NCBI RefSeq assembly: GCF_001645685.2
Contig: NZ_CP017080.1
Coordinates: forward strand, 4,579,051 to 4,643,050
Direction: 5' to 3'
DNA length: 64,000 bases
Origin: Peribacillus muralis
GTDB lineage: Bacteria > Bacillota > Bacilli > Bacillales > DSM-1321
Each line of letters opens with the position of its first letter. Position 1 is the stretch's first letter. Of the stretch, positions 45,052-54,098 are shown piece by piece. The position numbers and the translations under genes were made by a program. The notes under the pieces are model-generated. The model worked only from the letters and a program-made list of their open reading frames with translations, was not told the DNA's origin and ran no database searches.

Positions 45052-46155
45052 TTAATTTTTCATCCTCAAATAAACATTATATACGTTTTCGGCTAAAATC
45101 TCTATAGAAAAGTTGTTTTTTGCAAATTTTTGTAAATCTGACCCTATCTTTGTCAGTTCACCGGATTCCTTCAGTTCCAAAGCATGAATGATGGCTTCCG
45201 CAAGTTTGCCGACATTTCCTATTTCCGTAACCCAGCCCTTGCTCGGATCGGGGATCAATTCCTTCACACCGCCGACATCACTAGTGATGGCAGGAAGACT
45301 TGACCTTGCCCCTTCAAGTAAAACGAGCGGAAAGCTCTCGCTCAAGGAAGTGAGCAATGTGACGTCCGCCATCGGATAGATTCTTTCCACATCTGCCCGA
45401 TGCCCCAAAAAGATGACATTATCGGATAATCCGGTATCCACGACGACACGTTCCAGAGTCTTCCTCCTGCTGCCATCCCCTACAAGCAAAAGTTTTACAA
45501 GTGGTGACTTAGAAACCACAGCACGCAACGCCTCCAAGGCAAATTCATGGCCTTTTACAGGTTCAAGCCTTGCAGGCATGATGATGATGAAGTCATCTTC
45601 GCCAAAACCGAACTCCCTTCTTTGAAAGGGTGTCGGCAGTTTTTTTTCGAAGTCGATCCCATTTAGGATCTTGGTGATCTTTGTCGGATCGATTCCTTGA
45701 TCGATCAGGTCAAGTCTAAAGCGGTCGGAAACCGCCAATACATGATCGGCATATTGAAATGACCTTACATGCAGGCCAGTAAACAGTTTTCCCTTTAAAC
45801 CCTGGCCCAAAAAGTCATGATGGGGCGCACTGTGAACCGTGAGGAGCCAAGGTCGTTTTATGAGGCGCTTCAAAAAAGCACCGTATATATTGGCCCGCGG
45901 ACCATGGGTATGGATGAGGTCTATATCATTTAGACGGATAAAGTCCCGTAAACGTTTCAAAATGGAAAAATCATATTTGGAATGCTGAAGGAAAAGTTCG
46001 GTTTTTATCCCTGCAGTCACCGACCGCCGGTATAGTTCCCCTTCTTCAAACACCCCAAGCATGCACTCCTCTTTTTTCAATTGGCCCAATAAGGACATGA
46101 TATGGAACATGCCGCCTCCAGTTTCGTTACCAGCATTTAAATGCAAGACCTTCAT
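45052..46155 (-). CDS. Family 4 glycosyltransferase
   Basis: A 367-residue GT-B enzyme. It begins MKVLHLNAGNETGGGMFHIM, a donor/acceptor loop typical of GT4, and has the C-terminal nucleotide-sugar site ALLTSLSESFPLVLLEGARS with the EX7E arrangement. No signal peptide; cytoplasmic or membrane-associated. Nine to ten bases separate it from tagA upstream on the same strand, so the two are an operon. Likely adds a sugar in surface-polymer synthesis; the substrate is unknown. ATG 46155 with AGGAG is the start. Confidence 0.85.
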   Translation of the reverse strand: MKVLHLNAGNETGGGMFHIMSLLGQLKKEECMLGVFEEGELYRRSVTAGIKTELFLQHSKYDFSILKRLRDFIRLNDIDLIHTHGPRANIYGAFLKRLIKRPWLLTVHSAPHHDFLGQGLKGKLFTGLHVRSFQYADHVLAVSDRFRLDLIDQGIDPTKITKILNGIDFEKKLPTPFQRREFGFGEDDFIIIMPARLEPVKGHEFALEALRAVVSKSPLVKLLLVGDGSRRKTLERVVVDTGLSDNVIFLGHRADVERIYPMADVTLLTSLSESFPLVLLEGARSSLPAITSDVGGVKELIPDPSKGWVTEIGNVGKLAEAIIHALELKESGELTKIGSDLQKFAKNNFSIEILAENVYNVYLRMKN

Positions 46156-46173
46156 CCAGTCCACTCCTTATGT

Positions 46174-46917
46174 TCAGGAACGCTGCACCTTTTTCCTTAA
46201 ACGCTTTACTTTGAAAACGAACCTTGGCAGTGCAAGCATCCGTTTCCACCGAGAAGGTTGTTGGATCAGCCGGTACAACCATTCAAGACGCATCTTTTGC
46301 CAAAAAACCGGGGCACGGTTCACTTTACCTGCAAGGACATCGAAGCTTCCGCCCACCCCCATGAAGACTCCCTTTTTAAATAAGGGATAGTGCTTTGACA
46401 CCCATTTCTCCTGCCGAGGAAAGCCCAATGCAGTCAAAATGATGTCAGGTTCAAGTTCCGCTATGGACATAGCCAAGCTTGCGTCCTTTATATCAATATA
46501 ACCATGGTGGTATCCAACTAAATCAATTCCTGGGTATTGCCGTTTCACTTTAAGGGCGGCTGCTTCGATCACATCTTCTTCCGCCCCAAGCAAATATATT
46601 TTCAAAGCCTTGCGATCAGCGACTTGGAATAGTTCATTCATCAAATCGAATCCCGTAATCCGCTCTTGCAAAGGTTGATTTAGCCATTTGGAGGCCATAA
46701 TAATACCAACACCATCCGGCGTGATGTAATCAGCCGATAAAATGATGTCCTTATAATCCTGATGGTCATTGGCATATTCAACGATTTCCGGGTTTGCTGT
46801 AACGACAAACGTTTTATCCTGGTTCATTATTCTTGGATAGATGATCTTATTCACAAATTCATCCATATTGCTATCGATGAATGGAATCGAGAGGATCTCT
46901 ACAAACTTTTCAGTCAT
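46174..46917 (-). CDS. tagA: N-acetylmannosaminyltransferase TagA (WecB/TagA/CpsF family)
   Basis: A 247-residue GT26 enzyme that adds ManNAc to GlcNAc-PP-undecaprenol, the second linkage-unit step of wall teichoic acid. Motifs: TANPEIVEYANDHQDY, ADYITPDGVGIIMASKWL with the catalytic aspartate, and LTALGFPRQEKWV. The C-terminal basic helix (LEWLYRLIQQPSRWKRML) is the membrane-binding appendage. In B. subtilis tagA is next to tagB; here it is with a GT4 gene near tagO. Confidence 0.92.
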   Translation of the reverse strand: MTEKFVEILSIPFIDSNMDEFVNKIIYPRIMNQDKTFVVTANPEIVEYANDHQDYKDIILSADYITPDGVGIIMASKWLNQPLQERITGFDLMNELFQVADRKALKIYLLGAEEDVIEAAALKVKRQYPGIDLVGYHHGYIDIKDASLAMSIAELEPDIILTALGFPRQEKWVSKHYPLFKKGVFMGVGGSFDVLAGKVNRAPVFWQKMRLEWLYRLIQQPSRWKRMLALPRFVFKVKRLRKKVQRS

Positions 46918-47028
46918 TTCACTTCAGCCTTTCATATGTACTATACATCCAAAGGGTGGGGTATTATTCAAGAAATTTTTTCATACACATCATAGAACCT
47001 GATTTTTGATACAAAGGTGGTTACTCAT

Positions 47029-48459
47029 TTGAAGCTTCTCGAAAAACATGCCTTACCCATCCTTGTACTTTGCCTGCTCGTGCCAACGGCAATTCCTCAC
47101 CCGATCATCGGCTATGTAGCGACGGCATTGATGCTCGTTTTCATCGGTATAAATAAAAAAAGTCTATTATGCCTTCTATTCATTTACTTCCCTGCCCGGC
47201 CCTTATTCATGGAATTGAATGGCGGACTAACTTATTCAGGTGACCTGATCATACTAACCTTATTCGTTTCATTGCTTATGGAAAGATTCAAAAATAACGA
47301 TTGGTCGTTTTCCAAGTATCATTTCACCATACCCTTTTGGCTCTTTTGTTTAGTGGGTGCATTAGCTGCACTCGTAACGGGTGTCGGGTTCCTGCCCATC
47401 CTCTTTGAACTAAGGGCCTTGCTTATAACATTCTTGCTTCTTTACATTATCGGCGAATTAAATCTAGAAAGAAAGGATATCTTTCACTTTTTGAAGGCAA
47501 CCCTAGTATTTACCATCATCCTTTGCCTTCATGGACTGGTCGAGAAAATTTTCTCGCGAACGATCCTCCTTCCGCACGCATGGGAAATGTGGAATCTCTC
47601 TTCAGCCAATCGAATGAGGATTTATGGAGCTGCAGCCAACCCTAATGTTTTCGCCACATACTTAAGCATTCAGCTGTTTCTTAGTTTCTTCCTGTTTCGG
47701 TCACTGAAAAAATACAACATTCTCGTCTTCCTGGCATCTATCTTGCTTTCCGGGACACTATTGCTCACCTATTCTCGGGGTACGATGATTGCCTTCGGAT
47801 TGGCGGCGCTCGTCTTCGTAATATGGACGAGAAATAAATCGTTTCTTATATATGGATTAGGGGCCTTCGGGTTCGGCCTGCTTCTCATTTACTACCCGGT
47901 TTTGTTCGCTTCAAGCAAAGTGGAGCTATCCGCAGCCGTCCCGATGGATAACCTGGTGATAGGGAGCACGACTGCTTCCGATCATGACCAGGCCCTCTCC
48001 AGCCGTTTTTCGGAAATTTTTTCTGATAAAATTCTGCACCAAAGTACAGAGTGGGGACGCTTATATGTCGTTTTCAAAGGAATCGAAATCTTCATGGATC
48101 ACCCGATCATCGGTACGGGGCTAGCCACCTTCGGGGATTCAGCCACACTGGCCTACCCTTCACCGCTTTATGAAAAATATCAAGTCGGGGAAAGGATGTA
48201 TACCGATAATCAATACATTCAGATCCTGGTTCAAACAGGCGTGCTTGGTTTTCTTGCCATTTTTGCGTTCATCATTTTTGCCTGCCGTAAAATCTTGAGA
48301 TCGGGGAAGGGCACTTTTGCCATTTTCATTGCCTGTCTCCTGCTGGAAGGCCTATTGGCAGGACTTTTTTACAATATCCTCGAGGATAAGACGTTTACCG
48401 TGTTTTTTTATAGTTGCTTAGGATTCATTTTACAAAAGGACATCATTTTAAAGGATTGA
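47029..48459 (+). CDS. O-antigen ligase/Wzy-type polymerase
   Basis: A 476-residue membrane protein with about a dozen helices. The large extracytoplasmic loop (about 310-400) contains GIEIFMDHPIIGTGLATFGD, the pattern of the Wzy_C/WaaL family with its HPIxGxG core. It would polymerise or ligate polyprenol-linked repeat units outside the cell. The start is TTG 47029 behind AAAGGTGG. It opens a plus-strand operon with the flippase five bases downstream. Confidence 0.85.
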   Translation: MKLLEKHALPILVLCLLVPTAIPHPIIGYVATALMLVFIGINKKSLLCLLFIYFPARPLFMELNGGLTYSGDLIILTLFVSLLMERFKNNDWSFSKYHFTIPFWLFCLVGALAALVTGVGFLPILFELRALLITFLLLYIIGELNLERKDIFHFLKATLVFTIILCLHGLVEKIFSRTILLPHAWEMWNLSSANRMRIYGAAANPNVFATYLSIQLFLSFFLFRSLKKYNILVFLASILLSGTLLLTYSRGTMIAFGLAALVFVIWTRNKSFLIYGLGAFGFGLLLIYYPVLFASSKVELSAAVPMDNLVIGSTTASDHDQALSSRFSEIFSDKILHQSTEWGRLYVVFKGIEIFMDHPIIGTGLATFGDSATLAYPSPLYEKYQVGERMYTDNQYIQILVQTGVLGFLAIFAFIIFACRKILRSGKGTFAIFIACLLLEGLLAGLFYNILEDKTFTVFFYSCLGFILQKDIILKD

Positions 48460-48463
48460 AAAT

Positions 48464-49990
48464 ATGCCTACTCGCTCATATTTACTTAAATCGGTCGGGC
48501 TCGTCACCATTATCACAGCAGTTGGAAAAGTTCTCGGCTTCGGCCGGGAATCGATCATAGCCGCCTATTTCGGGGCGTCATCAACGGCAGATGTTTTTTT
48601 CGTGGCAAGCCTCATTCCCACCATTCTGTTCACGGCTCTCGGCAGCGGCCTTCAGGCTGGCGTCATCCCCCTTTATTTGGAAAAGAAAGCGGAAAATCCG
48701 TTGAAGGCAGATGATTTCATCAGTTTATTAGGTTCCTTCTTCATGCTGGTCGCAGCAGTCATGACGATGGCCTGTGTGATTTTCACCAAGCCGATCGTGA
48801 TGCTGGTTGCCCCCGGCTTCTCGGATGCCGAGCTTGAACTAACGGAATCACTGACCCGGATCATGCTGCCTAGTTTACTTTTTTTTACGCTATCCTACAT
48901 GGCGACGGGCGTCCTCAATGCGAATAAGCGTTTCATTCTGCCTGCGCTTACTTCCACTGCCCAAAACACGGTCATCATACTGGCTACCGTAATGTTTGCC
49001 TCACCTCTTGGGGTGGAAGGTTTGGCCTGGGGCTTTGTACTCGGGGCGGCCAGCCAATTCCTTATTCAATATCCATCATTGAAAAGATACAACATCCGGC
49101 CCATCATCTCTTTCCTGGCTCACGGACGGCAGATCGTTCAAACGCTGTACACCTTTTATCCGATCATCATCGCAGCTTTGGCCATCCAGTTGAATAGCGT
49201 CGTGGACCGGATCATTGCCACCTCACTCGAAACTGGAAGTGTATCGGCGCTGAATTATGCGAACCGGCTGTTATGGCTGCCTTTAAGCATTGTCCTCACG
49301 CCGCTGATCACCGTCTTGTATCCTTCCATCGTAGAGCGGGCCCTTATTAGCTACAATTCTTTCCTGGGGTTGACCTTAAGAGGGGTAAAGTCGCTTGTTT
49401 TTTTAGCGATTCCTTTCATGATCGTCATGTTGATCAGCGGAAACAGCTTGATCACTCTTGCCTTTCAACGCGGGGCCTTTGATGCTTCGGCTACTGAAAC
49501 GACAAATACGGCTTTTTTCTTTTATTCAGCCGCCCTCCCTTTCTTCGCACTTAGGGATTATTTAATGAACGCTTTCTACGCTTTGAAAAAAACAAAAGTG
49601 GCCATGTATTCCTGCTTGTTTGCCGTATTCCTTAACGTCCTGCTCAGCTGGCTGCTATCACGGCATCTCGGTGTCGGCGGAATCGCCATAGCTTCAGGGA
49701 TTTCCATGCTCCTTCAATCTCTGTACCTATTTTGCTTCTTATGGCACAAGGGAGATAGGCGGACGGATGCCGCTTCATTCAGGGATGCCTTGTCCGAAGT
49801 TGGCAAACTGAGCATCATCGGCACCAGCATTTACGGATTTGTTCTCTGGCTTCACCCGATTGCCTTGACGTTCCCCATCATTGTGGAGCTCGTGTTTGTC
49901 TCGGTATTGGTATTCGGTCTGTATCTCGCATTATCGATGGTTTTTAAAGTGAGCGGCCTGCAGGCATTGAGCAGGTTCAAATCGAAGTGA
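48464..49990 (+). CDS. MurJ/MviN-family polyprenol-linked oligosaccharide flippase
   Basis: A 508-residue MOP-superfamily protein with about 14 helices. The start (LKSVGLVTIITAVGKVLGFG, RESIIAAYFG) is that of MurJ/MviN, where conserved arginines line the cavity. The neighbours (Wzy-like polymerase, GT4) suggest it exports units for a surface polysaccharide rather than lipid II. A dedicated lipid II role cannot be excluded. Four bases separate it from the gene before it, and the next gene follows closely. Confidence 0.87.
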   Translation: MPTRSYLLKSVGLVTIITAVGKVLGFGRESIIAAYFGASSTADVFFVASLIPTILFTALGSGLQAGVIPLYLEKKAENPLKADDFISLLGSFFMLVAAVMTMACVIFTKPIVMLVAPGFSDAELELTESLTRIMLPSLLFFTLSYMATGVLNANKRFILPALTSTAQNTVIILATVMFASPLGVEGLAWGFVLGAASQFLIQYPSLKRYNIRPIISFLAHGRQIVQTLYTFYPIIIAALAIQLNSVVDRIIATSLETGSVSALNYANRLLWLPLSIVLTPLITVLYPSIVERALISYNSFLGLTLRGVKSLVFLAIPFMIVMLISGNSLITLAFQRGAFDASATETTNTAFFFYSAALPFFALRDYLMNAFYALKKTKVAMYSCLFAVFLNVLLSWLLSRHLGVGGIAIASGISMLLQSLYLFCFLWHKGDRRTDAASFRDALSEVGKLSIIGTSIYGFVLWLHPIALTFPIIVELVFVSVLVFGLYLALSMVFKVSGLQALSRFKSK

Positions 49991-50010
49991 AAGGAAATGG
50001 AGTGTCCATT

Positions 50011-51174
50011 ATGAATATATTGATTACAACGATATTCGACTACCCTCACGAAGGGGGGCTATCGAGCCATATTACGACATTGAAAAAAGGACTGATTTCC
50101 AGGGGCCATACTGTAGATGTCTTATCTTTCTCCCAGTTACCCCCGCTCAAGAAAAAAATGCTCGCCCAGGCACCAGGTTTTTTATTGAATAAAATGAAGC
50201 AAGGAAGCGGTCAGCTTTTCAATGACAAGCAGCGCCAAAAAATATTGGCAGGATCGATAAAAAGCTTGAATAAGCACTATGATGTCATTAATGCACAAGA
50301 CATATTCGCCACGCTCGCCTCCATTGAATCCGGGATTCCAACCGTACAAACCGTCCATGGGTATTATTCATTCGAGGCAGTCAGCAGAGGGGCCCTCCTG
50401 CCGGATAGTGAAGAAGATCTGACCATTCGGGAGCTTGAAAGAAAAGCTTATCGATCCGCTGCAAAAGTCGTGACGGTCGATCAGCGAATCAAAGACTATA
50501 TACATCATTTGGCACATATCGAGGCGGAAACGATCAAAAATTTCATTGACGTGACAGCCTTTAAGCCGGAAAGTGCGAAACGGGAGCAAACCCGACAAGC
50601 CTTCCAGATCCCCCTACATAAAAAGATGCTATTCGTGCCTAGGAGGATGACAGAAAAGAACGGTGTCATTTATCCGCTTTTGGCACTGCCTGAGGTGCTA
50701 GAAACCTACGAGGATACAGTATTGGTCTATGCCGGTACAGGAGAGCAGCTCACCCGGCTCAAGGAAACGGCAGCAAGACTCAAACTAACCGATTCCGTTC
50801 TATTCATCGGGTCTGTGCCATTCGAGAATATGCATAATCTCTATGAAGCGTCAGATATCGTCCTCATCCCAAGCGTACACTCGCATGGGGTGGAAGAAGC
50901 GACCTCCATTTCTGCATTGGAAGCGATGAGCTGCCGCTCACCCGTCATTGCCAGTGCGATAGGGGGGCTGAAGGAAATCATTGTTGACGGTGAGGACGGC
51001 ATTCTTGTAGAAGAGAAGAATACGAAGGCACTTGCCCAATCGGTCTTGACAGTGCTGCATGACCCTCAATTTGCTTCCGCGTTAGCCTCGAAGGCACGAT
51101 TAAAGATGGAAAGCGAATACTCGCACCTCTCCGCAGCCAAACGATTCGAGATCGCTTACAATGAAGTGCTTTAA
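50011..51174 (+). CDS. Family 4 glycosyltransferase
   Basis: A 387-residue GT-B enzyme beginning MNILITTIFDYPHEGGLSSH. The C-terminal domain has VLIPSVHSHGVEEATSISAL and EAMSCRSPVIAS, the sugar-nucleotide site of GT4. ATG 50011 with GGAG upstream is chosen over 49987. It ends the plus-strand polysaccharide operon at a bidirectional terminator. Acceptor and donor are unknown. Confidence 0.87.
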   Translation: MNILITTIFDYPHEGGLSSHITTLKKGLISRGHTVDVLSFSQLPPLKKKMLAQAPGFLLNKMKQGSGQLFNDKQRQKILAGSIKSLNKHYDVINAQDIFATLASIESGIPTVQTVHGYYSFEAVSRGALLPDSEEDLTIRELERKAYRSAAKVVTVDQRIKDYIHHLAHIEAETIKNFIDVTAFKPESAKREQTRQAFQIPLHKKMLFVPRRMTEKNGVIYPLLALPEVLETYEDTVLVYAGTGEQLTRLKETAARLKLTDSVLFIGSVPFENMHNLYEASDIVLIPSVHSHGVEEATSISALEAMSCRSPVIASAIGGLKEIIVDGEDGILVEEKNTKALAQSVLTVLHDPQFASALASKARLKMESEYSHLSAAKRFEIAYNEVL

Positions 51175-51182
51175 ATAAAAAA

Positions 51183-51214
51183 ACAAGCAGTCCCAAAAAA
51201 ATTCGGGCTGCTTG
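51183..51214. terminator. Bidirectional terminator between the polysaccharide operon and tagH
   Basis: ACAAGCAG and CCC pair with GGG and TGCTTGT around an A-rich loop (one mismatch). It serves both convergent transcripts. Confidence 0.75.
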
Positions 51215-51220
51215 TCCATT

Positions 51221-52018
51221 TCATACGAGCTGTGAACTGCGTCTTTTCATTTGTTCTTCTCGGTATTTTTTCTGTTCATTTTTAGACATGGCATTATATT
51301 CCTTCAAGAATGCTTCATATTTCGGCATGACTTCATCCATGGGACCATATGCTTTTAACTCTCCATATTCAAGCCATAAGGCCTTTTGGCAAAATTTCTT
51401 CATCTGACCGATTGAATGGCTGACAAAGAACATCGTTTTGCCTTTTTCCTTGAATTCATTCATTTTCTCCAAGCACTTTTCAGCAAAGTTTTTATCTCCT
51501 ACCGATAAGGCCTCATCAATGATCAGGATCTCAGGGTCTATATGCACGGATACGGAAAAACCAAGCCTAGATTTCATACCGCTGGAGTAAGATTTCACCG
51601 GCTGGTCAATGAACTTCCCTAGCTCTGAAAACTCGATGATTTCAGGCTCGAGTTCCTTGATCCGATGCTTATCGAATCCAAGCATCAGCATTTTCAGCTC
51701 AATGTTTTCCCTGCCCGTTAACTGATTATTCAGACCCGAGGCAACGGCGATCAAAGCTGTCTTCCCGTTTGTTTTGACATTTCCGTCAGTAGGCGGGATA
51801 ATGCCTGCAATGATATTGGACAAAGTTGATTTCCCGGAGCCATTCACCCCGACGAATCCGATAACATCGCCCTTTTCCGCTTCAAAACTTACATTTCTCA
51901 GGGCAAAATACTCTTCGCCATAGCTTTTAGGCAAGAGGAGATCGAGTAATTTTTCCGAGTTTTTATTATATAATTTATACTTTTTCGTTACATCTTTTAC
52001 TATTACCGATTTTTCCAA
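51221..52018 (-). CDS. tagH: Teichoic acid export ATPase TagH
   Basis: A 265-residue ABC ATPase that powers export of wall teichoic acid with TagG. Walker A GVNGSGKST, signature YSSGMKSRLGFSV, Walker B ILIIDEALSVGD and the H-loop SHS are intact. It is the short form, like S. aureus TarH; the long C-terminal extension of B. subtilis TagH is absent. The start is TTG 52018 behind GGAAGTGAG. Last gene of tagF-tagF2-tagG-tagH. Confidence 0.93.
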   Translation of the reverse strand: MEKSVIVKDVTKKYKLYNKNSEKLLDLLLPKSYGEEYFALRNVSFEAEKGDVIGFVGVNGSGKSTLSNIIAGIIPPTDGNVKTNGKTALIAVASGLNNQLTGRENIELKMLMLGFDKHRIKELEPEIIEFSELGKFIDQPVKSYSSGMKSRLGFSVSVHIDPEILIIDEALSVGDKNFAEKCLEKMNEFKEKGKTMFFVSHSIGQMKKFCQKALWLEYGELKAYGPMDEVMPKYEAFLKEYNAMSKNEQKKYREEQMKRRSSQLV

Positions 52019-52035
52019 CTTTTCTCACTTCCAGT

Positions 52036-52833
52036 TTACTTAAAGTCAACAAAGCGATCTCTAAATCTAACATGCAGCGAAGAACCTATCATAAACAAAA
52101 TGATAACGACTGCCCAGAAATAAAGCGTATATTCCCAATGCTCGATCAGATACCATGATTCCCCTAACAACGAAGCTCGATACCCATCCACGATATAATA
52201 GAGCGGATTCAGCTTCATGATATTAAGTATGATAGGGTGCTCCTTGGCATCCAACACCCAAAGGATTGGCGTTAAATAAAACAAGACTTTCATTAAGGAC
52301 GCGATTAGATTATGAACGTCACGAATGATGGTTGATACTGTTGAGGTAATTAAACCAAATGAAAATAACAGCGCAACCGTCGCAGCAACGTAATACGGCA
52401 GTTGTATGATATAAACTGTAGGGAGGTATCCAGTGAATCCTAATAGGATGATGACGACCCCGAGCAGCATGAGATGCTGATACAGTTTGGCAAAGATGAC
52501 ATATGAAGGAATGACACTCATCGGAAAACTCATCTTGGATACCATATTAAGTCGGGAATAGATGGATTTGGACGTTTGGGTTGTTGCTGGATTCACAAAA
52601 AACCAAACAACGATCCCTGCCATCAGCCACGGAAGGAAATTGTCTCCGCGATTTAAGATGATGAACCCGAATACAAACCAATAAATCGAAATCTGGATCA
52701 TCGGATTGATGATTTCCCATAAGACCCCTAAATAGTTATTACTATTGGCACTTTTCACCTCATAGACAGATAAGCGTCTTACCAAATAAAAATTGTTGAT
52801 TTGCTCTTTTAAAACGGTCAAAGCTGAACTCAT
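52036..52833 (-). CDS. tagG: Teichoic acid export permease TagG
   Basis: A 265-residue ABC-2 type permease with six helices. Family marks include LGVLWEIINPMIQISIYWFV near the start and PILWVLDAKEHPIILNIMKL, LNPLYYIVDGYR in the second half. It forms the channel for TagH. It starts four bases after the upstream glycerophosphotransferase stop. Confidence 0.93.
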   Translation of the reverse strand: MSSALTVLKEQINNFYLVRRLSVYEVKSANSNNYLGVLWEIINPMIQISIYWFVFGFIILNRGDNFLPWLMAGIVVWFFVNPATTQTSKSIYSRLNMVSKMSFPMSVIPSYVIFAKLYQHLMLLGVVIILLGFTGYLPTVYIIQLPYYVAATVALLFSFGLITSTVSTIIRDVHNLIASLMKVLFYLTPILWVLDAKEHPIILNIMKLNPLYYIVDGYRASLLGESWYLIEHWEYTLYFWAVVIILFMIGSSLHVRFRDRFVDFK

Positions 52834-52836
52834 ATA

Positions 52837-54027
52837 TTACACAGACCTTCCTAAAAACACTTTTTCTACGACACGGCGTGAAGCCTGGCCATCCTCGAGG
52901 GCACAATACCGTTCGTGAAAATGATTGATATCATTCGTATTTTCAAATTTAATCTTCTTGATACTATCGATGACCGCATCGGATGTTTTTACTAAAGAAC
53001 CAGGTGCATTTCTTTCGAAATCAAAGTAAAACCCGCGCAGCTTGTCCCTATAGTTTTCGATATCATATACAAAGAAAAGCATTGGACGGTGCAGATTTGC
53101 GTAATCGAAGAATACGGATGAATAGTCCGTTATCAATAAATCGGAAATCAGATACAAATGACCGATATCTTCGTAACTGGATAAATCGTAGGCGAACCCT
53201 TGATACGCCGATAAATCCATGTTCTCGGAAACCAAATAATGAAGTCGGAGCAAAATGACATACTCGTCCCCCAATTCCCGTTGCATTCGATTCAGATCCA
53301 GTTTTATTTCAAACTTATATTTACCCCTATCATAAAACTCATCGTCCCTCCAAGTAGGTGCATATAACAAGATTTTTTTCTCTAAGGGTATGCCCAACTT
53401 CTGTTTCAATGAGTCGATTGTATCACGATTATTCCCATTGTAAAGTAAATCATTACGCGGATAACCAGTTTCCAGAATTTTAGAAGGATCGACATTGAAA
53501 GCACGGGCGAATATTTCGGTTGAATAAGCGTTCGGTGAAATTAAATAATCCCATTTACTTGATTCGGCATGGAAGTTTTCTTTATATTTTTCCGACGTCG
53601 TCCCCGGCATATGAACTTCCTCCATATCTGCCGCAAGCTTCTTCAGTGGCGTCCCGTGCCACGTTTGCAAATAGATCGTATGCCTCGGCTTCGGAATCCA
53701 AAGCGGCAGCCTGCTGTTCGTTACCCAATAGCGGGCTCTGGTCATCTTAAGCAGCCAACTCAATGAAAAACGATGAAGATATGGAATGCCAGCCTCATCA
53801 AAATGAGCTTTATACCTTTTATCGACGCTCCAATACATTTTATATTCAGGATGGTGACTCTGCAAGTATTCATATATCGCCCGTGGATTACAGCTGTACT
53901 GCTTGCCCAAAAAGCTCTCGAAAATGACGAGCTTTCGGTCTACCGGCAATATCGTACCCGCCAATGCAAAAAACAGTTTATAGGCACTCGTGAGCAGGCC
54001 TTTCGCTTTCGAAACTATTGATGCCAC
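52837..54027 (-). CDS. Second TagF-type CDP-glycerol glycerophosphotransferase
   Basis: A 396-residue enzyme that resembles the catalytic half of the adjacent TagF. Shared motifs include PRAIYEYLQSHHPEYKMYWS, LQTWHGTPLKKLAADM, VHMPGT, WDYLISPNAYST, GYPRND and DLLITDYSSVFFDYANLHRP. It would add glycerol phosphate units from CDP-glycerol to the teichoic acid chain. GTG 54027 behind GGAGGGG is preferred to ATG 54042. A terminator-like hairpin separates it from tagF, so its level may be tuned separately. Possible jobs are a priming step or a second polymer. Confidence 0.88.
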   Translation of the reverse strand: MASIVSKAKGLLTSAYKLFFALAGTILPVDRKLVIFESFLGKQYSCNPRAIYEYLQSHHPEYKMYWSVDKRYKAHFDEAGIPYLHRFSLSWLLKMTRARYWVTNSRLPLWIPKPRHTIYLQTWHGTPLKKLAADMEEVHMPGTTSEKYKENFHAESSKWDYLISPNAYSTEIFARAFNVDPSKILETGYPRNDLLYNGNNRDTIDSLKQKLGIPLEKKILLYAPTWRDDEFYDRGKYKFEIKLDLNRMQRELGDEYVILLRLHYLVSENMDLSAYQGFAYDLSSYEDIGHLYLISDLLITDYSSVFFDYANLHRPMLFFVYDIENYRDKLRGFYFDFERNAPGSLVKTSDAVIDSIKKIKFENTNDINHFHERYCALEDGQASRRVVEKVFLGRSV

Positions 54028-54040
54028 ATGTTTCCCCTCC

Positions 54041-54069
54041 AAAAAAAGAACCGACTGTTAAACAGCCGG
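54041..54069 (-). terminator. Terminator or attenuator between tagF and the second glycerophosphotransferase
   Basis: On the minus strand CCGGCTGT pairs with ACAGTCGG (one wobble) across TTA and is followed by TTCTTTTTTT. The next ribosome site lies immediately after the T-run. Confidence 0.75.
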
Positions 54070-54098
54070 CATATTTATAATGAAACTGAATGTGCAGG

